A stretch of DNA of 64,000 nucleotides from Bimuria novae-zelandiae CBS 107.79 (lineage: Eukaryota > Ascomycota > Dothideomycetes > Pleosporales > Didymosphaeriaceae). Position numbers and translations under genes: made by a program. Numbering within the stretch: position 1 is the first letter of the stretch; each line of letters begins with the position of its first letter. Under the pieces are notes generated by a model. That model was not told where the DNA came from. It did no database searches and saw only the letters and a program-made list of their open reading frames with translations. Shown here one piece after another: positions 33,458 through 45,475 of this stretch. The stretch spans positions 124,001 through 188,000 of the forward strand of contig ML976746.1 in assembly GCA_010015655.1 (NCBI GenBank). Reading direction: 5' to 3'.

Positions 33458-36400
33458 TGTTAGGATCCCAGGTTCAACGGAACGACATTAAGCACTTTAT
33501 AATAAAAGATGGCGCTACTATCCCACTAAGGATTGTGTAATGTCCCACGATGTCCCACACGCCAAGAATATGGGACATTGGGATCACGTGACTGTACCAT
33601 GGGATCCCACATGTACCACGTTTGGGATAGTATGGAACCATCGGCAAATTTCAAACATGCCACTGCTTGGCGTAATAATTTCCCATCTACCACTGTTTCA
33701 GATACACTACCACACACGTGACGTCAGTTTATAAAATATCCCACATGCCACTGTTTCTATCCCAGATGCCACTGTTCTATTAGTAGGCTTCGCGCCTCCC
33801 CCAGACGCTTTTGGACAGCAGACAAAGGCAGCAGTAGTTTTACATAAAGGGAAAGGTTAAAGATTGTATTATAATAGATCTAAATCTCTATCTATAGTCT
33901 TATAATTAGCCTGTTCGAGCTCTTTTTCTTGATCGCGTTAATAGGGCTAGAGGCTCTTCGCTTTAGATATTACTCTCTTTTTTATCCCTACTTGCCACAG
34001 GCCTTTTGTTTCTACCTAGTGGACTTAATGTGACATTAATAGTGATATTTAGAACAGGGCTAAATGTACCGAACGTAAAGGTATTGTTCGTAATAGTAGA
34101 ATTAATATAAATAACTTGTAAAGTAGCTAGATTTCCTTAAGAGCCGCTGCTGCTTTGCTGTTCATCCTCGTCTAGCCGTAGCTGCTGGTCCAAAATTGGC
34201 TGGGGGACTGGAGGTTCAGGAGATAGGGACTACAAGGTTAAATGTTCTGCTTCCGTTGTAGATGCCTGTGCTCTATAAAGTTGACCCTATTTGTTATTTC
34301 TATTCCCATTTACTGCTTGTCTAGCAGCGCTAATCCCCTAAGCCTAGTAACGCTCTCTTATTGCCTCGATTTCTCTAAGGTCCGCTTGTATAGCTCTAAT
34401 CCGTTGCTATAAGGTACCGTGCTCTCTTAAGTCTGGCGGTTAGGAAATTAAAGATAGGCTGAATACGGTTTTATCAAGAAGTTGAGTTAATATCCATTAA
34501 TTAGGTATAGCCTGTTTAGGACAGCGCTAGATAGGTGCAATCTAACTAGGATAATCTAATATATTTAGGTGCTATTAGAAATATGTTGCGCCTAATTAAT
34601 ACCAGTTTTAAGCCTTATCCTGTTGCTCCTTCCAACCGTTAGATAATGCTAGATTTCTAAGTCTCTGGGCCTCCGTCTCCCGCGTCCTTCGCTTTATCCT
34701 CTTCTAGACCGGGCGACCTCGCAAGGGAGCGTCAGGAGGTGGCTTTGTAATACTATCAGGTTCGAGATTATCTAGTAAAACCAATAATAGAGAGTACCTA
34801 TACTGCTCACGATACTTAGATATCTCGTAGAACTTGGCGATATAGTTCTTAGGTTTAGCATTAAAGAACTAACAGACAGCAATCGCATGTCTACAGGGAA
34901 TTTTGTAATCCTAGAAAGCGAGATAAGAGCATTTCTAAGCTTTAAGCTAAACAAGACAAGTGTTCTAGTCTCTTAGATTTGCTTAGTATGCTAGAGCTAC
35001 TATATTCTCGCGCTCTTAAGGAGTTATAAGGTACTAGTTACTCTCCTTAAGCTCTTTCTAGAAATATACTATAGTAAAGTTAGTATACTTCTCGTCTTTC
35101 TAGGGGTTATAACGTCTTTCGTAGAATTTCGACATCATATATATCTATATATAATAGAGTAAATAAAGAATCGGTAAGTTGCGAGCCTCCGATAGCTTAG
35201 TCTTAGTCTAAACAGAATAATAGGCTTTCTAACAGATCCACTTACCATCCATGCGTTATTTATCGACTCGGAAATATTAGAACATGTTTGACCAAACCGT
35301 AGGAAATCGACTAGTGGTGCATATAATATTGCGTAGTACTTTGTATCGATCTGACCCAGATAGTGACGCGCAGGAACAGAAAGCGACTTAATCTAATCTA
35401 AAAAGGCTTTAAATTTAGCCTTCGACTTAACTAGACAAGTAGCTCTAAATATCTTCTTAACCTTTCTTCTAAATTTGTTTCCAACATTCTCCACAAGATG
35501 TTAGGTACAGTAATAATAAAAAGCCTTTAGGAAAACCTCTTTAATAGCTAAAACTAGACCTTTTACTTAATCGCTAATAATTATAAGATGCTTAAAATCG
35601 TTACGTTCTTTCTCGGTAGTATCGAGGTTGCCTAGGAAGTATTCTCTAAAGCCATGCAGAAAGCTAAGCCATAATTCTTTAGACTCGTTTCTAGCGAATC
35701 CCCATATCAATGGTAGGATTTCCTCGTTGGCGTTAAGTGTTGTAAGAACAAGGAGAACTAGGTTCTTATCTAACTTTATATAGGCACTATTAATACAGAC
35801 AAACTATCGAGAGTGCTAAAATGCATAAATACAAGCCTTCGGTGCCACATAGCACTATTTAAAGGATCTATTATTATTTATTAAGATGGCAGCGTTTGCC
35901 CTTAAAGTAGCATAGTTTCCTTCGTCCTCTAGATCTATATCTGTATCAAGCCCGTTATCCGTAATTGCCTAAAGGAACGGAAGGATAAGCTGGAAGGACT
36001 TTGTCTTGTCTATAAAAGCACTCTTTTAGATCTCCTTCTTTACGCGCCACGCTTATAGGTACGATATCTAATTTAAGTGCTAAAGTCTTTTAGTAGCCTA
36101 GATCTAGCGTGGCCTTGTTCGAAAGTCACTCTTAACTATATCTCCTTGTTAGTGGGCAATAAGCTTTGCAGATCTTAATACTTTTTAATCCTAATAGGAG
36201 CTAAGATCGCAGGTGTAAGGGACTAATTTCCGAAGCTCAAATTAATTAGATCGATTTATATAAGCAATCCGGAGGAAGAATTTGCATCTAGTTTCCTCGC
36301 TTAAGCGGTAAATAGCGTGGAATCTCGTCTGATCGCTAGAGGCTACTTTGAATAAAAGCCTCTAGGTTACCATGACGTAAAGAACTAACTCTTTTGCTTT

Positions 36401-37097
36401 ATTAATTAACGCGAATGTCTGTCCGACAAATAGAGTACTAGGCAAATTCTAGGAGGATACTATTATAGTAGACTAATATTTTTTGTGTTAACCTTGCGTT
36501 AGAACGCGTTAACTTATTTATTACGTTAGACGCGTGATAAGCTATTCTAGTTTTAGTAGGTAGCTAAATCTAACGCAAATAACAAGAAGTCCTACTACGT
36601 AACACTATACAACTATAATATTATAATACGGACTCTCTTTTTGTGTAAAACTGCTTTTATCTACTGTCCGAAAGCAACTGGGGGAGCGCAAAGCCCACTA
36701 ACAGAATAGTGGCATTTAGGATAGGGGCAGTGGCATATAGGATAGAAACAGTGGCATGTGGGATATTTTACGAACTGACGTCACGTGTGTGGTAGTGTAT
36801 CTGAAACAGTGGTAGATGGGAAATTATTACGCCAAGCAGTGGCATGTTTGAAATTTGCCGATGGAACCATGGAATATCATGGGATTAGTCATGTATATAG
36901 AAACGTCGATGATAGACTCTTTTATCCTCGTGTTTAATAATGTTTATTAATTTATTTATAACTATATATTACTTTAATACTAACGTCCTATTAATATACG
37001 TAAGTTATTAATAACCTGTTTTTTTACCTTACTAGTACTCTTATCTAAGAACTAACCTTAGCTCCTTTAAGACTAGCTATCCCTTAGGGACTTAATA
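33458..37097 (-). repeat. Solo LTR (family A), split by a MULE
   Basis: The LTR lies on the minus strand: its end is at 33458 (complement of ...GGATCCTAACA) and its start at 37097 (complement of TGTTAAGTCCCTAAGGGATAG, with the tip mutated to TA). A perfect target duplication tataa lies at 33453-33457 and 37098-37102. Pieces 33458-33637 and 36865-37097 together give about 410 bp and align with the solo LTR at 62822-63252. Confidence 0.85.
33638..36864 (-). mobile_element. MULE-like DNA transposon with long terminal inverted repeats
   Basis: Inverted repeats of about 175-195 bp (33638-33812 and 36669-36864) begin CCATCGGCAAATTTCAAACA and include ACACTACCACACACGTGACG. The right repeat has an extra copy of a 23-bp unit around agtggcat..aggata. 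tatggaa and catggaa near the two ends hint at a target duplication, offset by three bases. The minus-strand interior keeps a MULE transposase core around 35560-35830: DSAYIKVDKNLVLLVLTT, NEEILPLIWGFARNES, LWLSFLHGF, followed by an IISD...VKGLVLAIKEVFPKAF-type segment ending in a C-x2-H-like CT*HLVEN. RIP has been moderate in the ends and strong inside. No intact frame remains. Confidence 0.82.
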
Positions 37098-38782
37098 TAT
37101 AAAGGCTCTGGTAACGTAGCAAGCTCTATAAAAATAATAAAAAACATTTTAAATCTATCATTAGAGATAACGCTATTAAGCGACTTAAACTTTTAGAAAT
37201 AATACATAGGTATAATAAGTATAAAAGTATTGTAAATTAATTTAATTAAATATGAAGTTACTATAGTGCTTTCTACTAGGTCTTATACTAAATAACTATT
37301 ATAGACTCTTCTCTTACTTTTCCTCTTACGCTGCTAAGCGTAGCAGCTATAATAATTTTTATATAACTTTATTAAGTAGTTATTTAAGCGTAGTAGTTAG
37401 CCTACACGCAGCTTTAGTAAGTAGGGGAAACTTAATAATATAATTATAAGTTAAAAGAGTAAGTATACGTTAATAAAGCCTTTTATAAAGTTTTAGCCTT
37501 ATATAGCGTACTTAAAAAATAGGCGCAAGAAGAATAATAGCTAAAAGCCTCTTAGTTAAGTGTCTAATAATTTATACTTATAGTATAGCTTTTAGCGTAT
37601 TCTTCGTACATCCTTTAGCTATAGGACTCTATTAGTTACTTCTTTTTAAGGCTAAAATTAGGCCTAATTGCTAATAAGAGCACCTCTAATAGTATTAAAT
37701 AATTAGGTTTATTAATACTAAGGCTAACGTATCCTATAAGCGAGTGATCGGCACAAGCGAGTGACTAAAAATACTAAGACCTTATTAAAATATACTATTA
37801 CCTATAATATAACCCGATATCTTAACCACCTAACTAGTTATTAAAATTAATAGAATCCTAATTATAGCTTATACGTTAAGCTATTAAAAGAGATATACTA
37901 CTTTCAGTTTTATACGCTATAGTAGGCTATAGTATTACTAAAAATATACTTAGATAAAGGCGCGGTAGAGTAACCTTTTAACCTAATTATATGCTTAACT
38001 TTATATATCTCCTTCTAGTAGAGGAGGAAGTAATTATTTAGTATATACTTAATTTAAACGCGCAAAGATTTTTGCCTTAGCTTATTATTATAAAAAATAT
38101 AATTAATTTTTTACTAGCTAAGTAACGCCATAAGTCTATTAATTAAAACTTACCTATAAACTTTATAAAATACTAGTTAGAGCTCTAAGTTAAGTTTAAT
38201 TAAAAATTTAACTATAAGAGAACCCTCTATAAAAATCCTAAAATTATAAAAGGCTAGTTCTAGCTTACAGAGAATATTAAAGCTAAGTATAGTATTTTAT
38301 ATACAGATACTTATAACTTTAATAAGACTAACTTTATAATAAGTATAATATTAATAGAAGCAGTTATTATAGGCTTTTAGTATTAAAATAGTCTAAAAAG
38401 CGTATAGTAAGGTAATTAGAAGTGGACTATAGTTATTTAGGGCGTTAATATAATAGGCTAGACGATTCTACCCTTTACTATCTTCTAAGGCAAGCACCAC
38501 CTCTCTATCTAGTACTAGAAGAAGGCTCTACCTCGCGACTAGATTTTTATAGTTTCTAAGAATAGCTAGATAATAAACAAGCTTAGTCTATAGTAACTAA
38601 AGTACTTTAACGTGTATATAAAATAGCGTACTATTAGTAGCTATTAGCTACTTATTATTAATAGCTATAAAAGCTATAACTTGCTTAAATTCTAATATAC
38701 TATGAAGATAACAAGACTATTACTCTTTATATACCTCTATATTTATCGTACGTCTTATAGCTACTAGATATAGGGTATTTCT

Positions 38783-41700
38783 TGTGAGGACGGGCACAGG
38801 CTCCTGCATCAAGAGAGTAGATGAGGTAGGTTGGCTCTATTTCAGCTACACTAAGATGAGGAGACTGTAGGTACACAGGCCTGCGGCGCTTTTATGCGCT
38901 GCCGCTCGGCACGGAACATCTATCTATCCGAGATAGCTACACTGGGTGCGTGGGCAACTGCGCCCAGGCGTAAGGCAGCTACACCTAGGCGTAAGGCAGT
39001 CGCGCCTCTCACGCGAGGTTATATGTCCTGCCAGCATGTTAGGCTATTATATTACCCCCCTCTAAGGTGGGCGTAGTCTTCTAAGTCCGTCGTGTTACCT
39101 CCTTCGTGTCTTGTCTTATGCTAGTATAACTGTAGCTTTATTATCTTCCTCTATTATCTCTAGATAGGTGCCGGCCTTATACGCTCGCAGCCAGATATCT
39201 AGTTATAGTAGTAGCCCCGCTTTGTCTAGGTATGCGTTATAATACTCCTTTACCTTATATAGTGCCCTAACAAAGCCTCGGGCGTTGTACCAGGTAGGGT
39301 TAGGATTATAGGTAGTCTAGGAGACTTTGTATTATAAACGTCCTTAGTAGATATAGCTATTAAGGATCTCCTTTACTTGCTATTCTAGGTTGCCGTTAAC
39401 CTCTATTAGCTCCTCTTCTAGCTCTATCTAACCTGGTAGTGTGTCTATAGCGGCTTTCTATAGGCAGTCTATATAGAAGACATTATGCATATGCATGTAC
39501 GGCGAAAGCTTAACTTAGTAAAAGTATCCTTTTATAGCGATAATTAGGTAGGGCCTGTATATCTGCTAGTTAAGCTTCTAACTAGGCTAGTTAGTTATAA
39601 AGCCTCTTGGCGTAATATAGACTTAATTACCTACTTTAAAATCTAGCTTACGTTGCTTCTTATTTACTTAACGTGCTTGTTACTTCTAGGCATGAATAAT
39701 CCCTCTCTAAGCTATCTCTATAGCCCGCTTTATAGCGTTATATTAAACTTTTACGTAGTTCTGCGCTTCCTCTCGGGATATCTACTTACGGGCTGTAGGC
39801 GAGGTCTTTGTCTACTCTTCCTAGTCCTAGTGGTGTGTAGGCTGATGTCCGAACTCGATCTCGTATAGCAAGAGGCCTGTAGTCTTATAAGGCAGTATAG
39901 CCTGAGCCTAGTCTATACAGGGTAGTAGGTTAGACTAGTTATCCTAGTAGTAGTTAATAAATAGGCAAAGGCGCTAGTTAAGGTACTAGTTTATAATTTT
40001 TATATTACTATTAGTCTAAGGATAATAAGCTATTAAGAACTTTTACTTAACGCCCATAAGTTAGCATAACTCGTTTATAAATACTGAGATGAACTGCGGG
40101 CCTCGATTAGAGATAATAGACTTGGGTAGGCCGTACACGCGCCAGATATAGCAATAGTATATATCTATAGCCTGTTCCGCCGTGGTTGTCTTGCGGTAGG
40201 GTAGTGAGAAGCAGCGCTTGCTTAGGTAGTTAATTATAATAAAGGCGTTATTGTACCCTTTCTTATCAAGTAGGAATAACTTAAAGTTTATTAAAATGTC
40301 TTGCTATACTTACTCTAGTATTAGTAGTAGCTTAAGTAGTCCTAGGGTGCGGTCGCGGGGCGTATAACTCTATTAATAAGCCTTATAGGCGGCGATATAG
40401 GTATCCACATCCTTCGCTAGATTTGGCCAGTAGTACTAATCTCTAAGTAGCTTCGCTGTCTTTCTTTTTCCTGGGTAAGTAGTAAGCTACGTAGCATAGG
40501 CGGCTTAGATTAAGTAGGTGCGTAGGAAGTTAACTGCTAGGACAACTAGCTAATCTTTATATAAGAGTAAATCTTAATTATTTAGCTTCTATAGTCCTTA
40601 GTTATTAGATAGAGCTTTTTCCTGCAGCTTTTATAGGCTATCGTAATTCTAGTTTACCTTAATTACCTAATTAACAAGGGCATGAGGATCCTCTGCAGAG
40701 GGAGAGGCTAGAAAGGTGTCTATTATAGCGATCTTAAGCTCTTAGCCTTATAATCCTTAAGTAGCTAGGTTAGCGAGTTAGGTTGTGGCTTCTTGTACTA
40801 TGTTAATGTCTAGCTACTTAGCCTATAAGAAGACCCTTATGCGAGCTACCTTATCCTTCTCCTTTTAAGTCTATAGTTCCTCCTGCTTACGTAATAGCGC
40901 GTTAGCCACTACGTTAGCAGTGCCTAGTCAGTAGGTAAGCTTTAGGTTAAAATTAGCCACTATTATAGCCTAGCGTATCTGTCGAGGAGTAAGCTCGCGC
41001 TTAGTAAAGAAGTACTTTAGCGCTTAATAGGTAGTAATAGCGCTAAAGGGCTTAGTCGTCTATAGACTAATAAGCTAAGATCTCTATTCTTTAAGGCTAT
41101 AAATTATGGCTAGCATTTCTTTATTATGTATATTATAGTTCATCTGCGGGTCGCTTATTATCTTAGAATAGAAGGCTATAGGTTGCTAGAGTCTATTGTC
41201 CTATAGCTAAGAGAGTACGCTAGTAATAACACTATCGCTCGCGTTTATTTCTATACGTGTAACGCGATAGGGAGAGTAGTAAGTACGTACGTTGTCTAAT
41301 AGCATAAGGTCTTTAACTTGCTAAAAGGCTGTAAGCTCTTACTCTTTAAAGGTATGCCAGGCGCCCTTCTTAAGGAGCTTTATAAGCAGTCTAATAATGC
41401 GTCTATAGTCCTTAAGGAAGGTTCGGTAGAAGTTATAAAAGCCTAAAAATAACTATATACTTTTAACTAATATAGGTATAGGCTAGTCCTGCATAGTAGC
41501 GATCTTTTCTACGTCCTTTTAAATATCTTAAGTACTAATAATAAGGCTAAGGAACTTTATTTTAGTTACTATAAACTTACTCTTCTTAATATCTACTTGC
41601 AAACTAGCGTCGCGGAGTTATTTAAGCACCTGCGTAATATGCTCCTTATAGTGTAGTAGATCCTCTAAGTAGATAAGGATATCGTCTAGATATGCTGTGT

Positions 41701-44700
41701 AAAAGTCGTTAAGTAGGCCATGTAGTACCCTATTAATATATCGCTAGAAGGTAGTAGGTCTATTACAAAGACTAAATAAAAGCACACGATGCTTGTAGTT
41801 ACTATAGCATATATAAAACGTGGTTAGGTCCTCTACTTCCTTGTCTAGTTAAATGCGATAAAAGGCCTGCCGTACGTCTAGCTTAGTAAATATCTTAGCA
41901 CGGGCGAGCCTCGCAAGAGTTTCTTAGATAAGTAAAATAGGATAGATATCTTTTTTTATAATAGCGTTAAGCTTATAATAGTTAACATAAAATCGCTACC
42001 TCCTTCTAAGCTTCTTAGCAAATAGTACTAGTAAGGCGTAGGGCGCGTTGCTATGAGTAATAACGCTGTGTTAAAAGTAGTTATTTAGGTAATCCTTAAT
42101 AAGCTATAACTACTCTAGAGACATACTATATAGTAGGCTTAATGTTAGTATGTTATCCGCGATTAGCTTAATATTATAATTAACGCTATTGCGGTGTAGA
42201 GGTAGTATATTAGAGTCCTTCTTTAAGAAGTAAGCTAGGGTAGCGCCCGCATAGCCTAGGAATAGTAACTTCTCTATAAGAAGCTAGCAGAGTTCTTTAT
42301 CTAGGTCTAGTAGGTCTATCTAGCCTAGCTTCTCCTTACGGTCTTGGATTAGCTTTTCTACTTTATAAATACTAATATAGCTAATAACTATCTCTTTCTA
42401 ACGCGTATTAATTATAAATACTATAGCTTTTATAATATTAATCTTAAGGCCTGCCTTAGCGAGGTCCTCGCGGGAGATAGGTTTAGGGCGAGCTGGCTAC
42501 TACTCTTATAATAGCAGCGCTTGGTAGCGGAGCTGCTCTTCTATCTTCGCTAGGTTCTTCTAGTAGGTACGACGCTAAGGGGATTGCTGCGATAAGCGGT
42601 AGATATACCGTATAATAGCCACGTCTATAAGCTTATTACGTTAGTTAGTATCTACCTAATACTTAGGATTAATTCCTGTAGCTGTGCCCCGCGTTAGGAT
42701 AATAATATCTCATTTATAGTTAATCTGTGTTATATCTAGCCACTTAAGTATTTACTACCTATAGTTAATCTAGACGTTGGCTTCCTCGAGAAGCTTGCGG
42801 CCGACTATAAGGTCGTAGCGGCTAGTGTTATAGGGTATAAAGTAAGTAGTAAGGCAGTAGCTATCTAGCACTAGGTTAGCTTAGAAGTGCTTATTCACCT
42901 GCCCGTTTAGTTAACTATTATATCTAGCTAGGGGAATAGCTTCTATGCTTTTAATAGATACCTTAAGTCCCTTCTTAATTATGCAAAGGTATTTAAGGTA
43001 GACTAAGACATAACTACCTGCGCCTGTGTTAATAAGAGCCTTTAACCTAATTACTAGCCCGTTCGTTAAGATACGGCAGGGTAGAGTAAAAGCACTTTTA
43101 CTAAATAAGAGATCTTATATACTAGTAGCTCTTATAGGATTCTCTAGGAAGGAAACTTCCCCTAGAGTAATACTTTTCCTAATTTCTTATTAGAAGAGAG
43201 GAAGCCTTTATCCTTAGCCTTATAGTACACCTCTTTATTAGCTTGCGGTGCTAAATCGCTAGCCTCTAACGCTTTCTAATTAATAGGGCTATTTAGGTAC
43301 TCTTAAGTAATGTATTTTAACTTTTTATAATAGTAGCAGGTAAGCTAGCTACTTAGAGCTATAGTGGCGGCGCGCGTTAGCTATGTGCAAGTAAGGGGCT
43401 ACGCTAGTATTAAAGCGTACTTATAAGACCTAGTGGCTAAGGTAGGAGTAGTCTTTTTTTAAGATTCTTGTTTGGCGCACGCCGTAACCTAGGAGTCTAT
43501 AATTACTACCTCTCGTGCGAGGTCGCGGGCGATATTAATAAACTTAGAGTAATTATTCTTAATACAACGAATATTATAGCCTATATCTATGCGGATTTAA
43601 TCTATAAGCTTCTCGTAGAACTTTTTAACTTATTAGTTAGTAGGTAGCTTGCGCTGCGTCGTAAGGCAAAAAAAGTCTACTTAGAAGCTAGTAAACTTAG
43701 CTATAAAGCGGAGGCATAGTTAGATAAATACCTAACAGGCCTTCTTCTCCTTATATAGGTCGCCAAAAGCTTACTCTATTATATTTATTATAAATTTACT
43801 ATTAATGCGTTCGCCACCGTCTCGTAGAGCTCTAATTAAAGTTATAAGTTAGTTACGGGCGGGATCCTCTGTGCGTGTAGTTATATATACTATAATACGC
43901 TCTTAGGTATCCTCTAAAGTCTCTTCTATAAACTAATCGCGGTTAGACCAAAGTTTATTCTCTATATAGGCCCTCTAGTGCTTAAAGGTCGTAGTTGTCT
44001 TACCGTCTAAGAGCAGCAAAGGGTCTAGGAACTTAACTAAGCGCTAGCTTACGCCTAAAGAGCGTGTATATAGATAAGTAATAGGCTTAAATAGTAATAA
44101 GCGCAAAAAAATAAGTTATTAGGCTTACTAGACTTAGAGCTTAGCAGGTTATTAGTAGAGGAGACGCTCTAGCTTAGGGTCTAAAGAAGGATTTAGAATT
44201 TAGTTATATAAGATTAAGTTACTAGTGTATTAGGGGTAGAGCCTACTATAGCCTGTTTAGCAAGTTAGGCTTCTAACCTGTCTATCTTTTACTGCGCTTA
44301 AACGAGGGCTCTATGTAGCCCTTCGCCTTTAGCCAAGGTATTAGTAGTAATCTGGCGGTACATATATAGTTGTTATCGCTCTACACCACGAAGAAGTAGC
44401 TGGCTAACTAGCTCTATAGTAATCTTTACTAGTTCCTGCCTAAAATACTTAATTACGGCCTCTAGCGTCGCAGTGATTAGGTTGTTACTAGCAAACGTAA
44501 GTAGCTAGAGAGGTTATAAAAGGTCCTCATTAATACCTTGCTAGATACAAGTAAGTTTTAAGGAATTGTCTTAATCGTGGTTTTCCTTAGTAATAGAGCC
44601 GTAGCTCTAGATTTCGTGTTCTTAGTAGATAAAGGGCTTAGATAGGTCATACGCGCTGCCTAGCATCTCCTTTTCTAAAACTAACGCTATAAATAGGTGT

Positions 44701-45402
44701 TTTAGTGCTATTTTATTAATACTACGGGTAGAGTAGCTAGTTATTAGTTCTCTAGTAGGGAGAAGGCGAGCAGGTAGTGCTTAAAATAGTTAGTAAGGAT
44801 AGGTTCCTCTCTTATAGAGGCTAGGGCTCTTATAGCCCTCTTTACGTAAGTAGTAGGTTACCTGTATAATACGTTTGTTAAGTAAAGGGCGGCAGGCTAA
44901 TTAGCTCTCCTAGCTAGCTACAGCGTGCTATTTTTAAACTACGTCTTTTAACTTCCTTTAAGTAGTACGTTGCTTAGTAGTATTAGGACCTCTTGTTATA
45001 GGTAATTATACTTTATAATAAACTAATAGCTTAGCGTAGTTATATAGTAGATCCCTTAAGGTAGTTATTGTCGAGTCGTGCGCGCAGGCAGATTAAGTAG
45101 CTTAACTTAATATTTTATTATTATCTCTAGCTAAGTAAAGAGATCTTAGTATAATATAAGGACGGGTATAGGCTCCTGTATTAAGAGAGTAGATAAGGTA
45201 GGTTAGCTCTATTTTAGCTACACTAAGATGAGGAGACTGTAGGTACACAGGCCTGCGGCGCTTTTATGCGCTACCGCTTGGCACGGAACATCTATCTATC
45301 CAAGATAGCTACACTAGGTGCGTGGGCAGCTGCGCCCAGGCGTAAGGTAGTCGCGCCTCTCACGCGAGGTCATGTGTCCTGCCGGCATGCCAGGCCGTCA
45401 CA
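38783..45402 (-). mobile_element. Gypsy-2: complete RIP-ruined Ty3/Gypsy element
   Basis: LTRs 38783-39051 (269 bp) and 45155-45402 (248 bp) run from TGTGAGGACGGGCACAGG to GCCGTCACA. A perfect target duplication tttct lies at 38778-38782 and 45403-45407. The polypurine tract (complement of 39052-39075, AGAGGGGGGGTAA) sits next to the left LTR, so the element reads on the minus strand. Pol motifs: reverse transcriptase TAYLDDILI at 41673-41699; integrase around 40000-40330 (DKKGYNNAFIIINYLSKRCF, then YGLPKSIISNRGPQFIS). Gag lies toward 44500. All frames carry TAG/TAA stops. The left LTR has a 21-bp tandem duplication (aggcgtaaggcag twice) that the right one lacks. Confidence 0.93.
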
Positions 45403-45475
45403 TTTCTTGCTAGTAAAGAAGGTGTATAGGTACTAAGTTAAAGATCTAATACGTAACTATATTATATATATTACT

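Noticed and set aside
33530..33650. Repeated tgtcccac/gggatccc words resembling a CRISPR-like array
   Set aside because: Units are irregular, overlap, and belong to the variable 3' part of LTR family A; the organism is a fungus.
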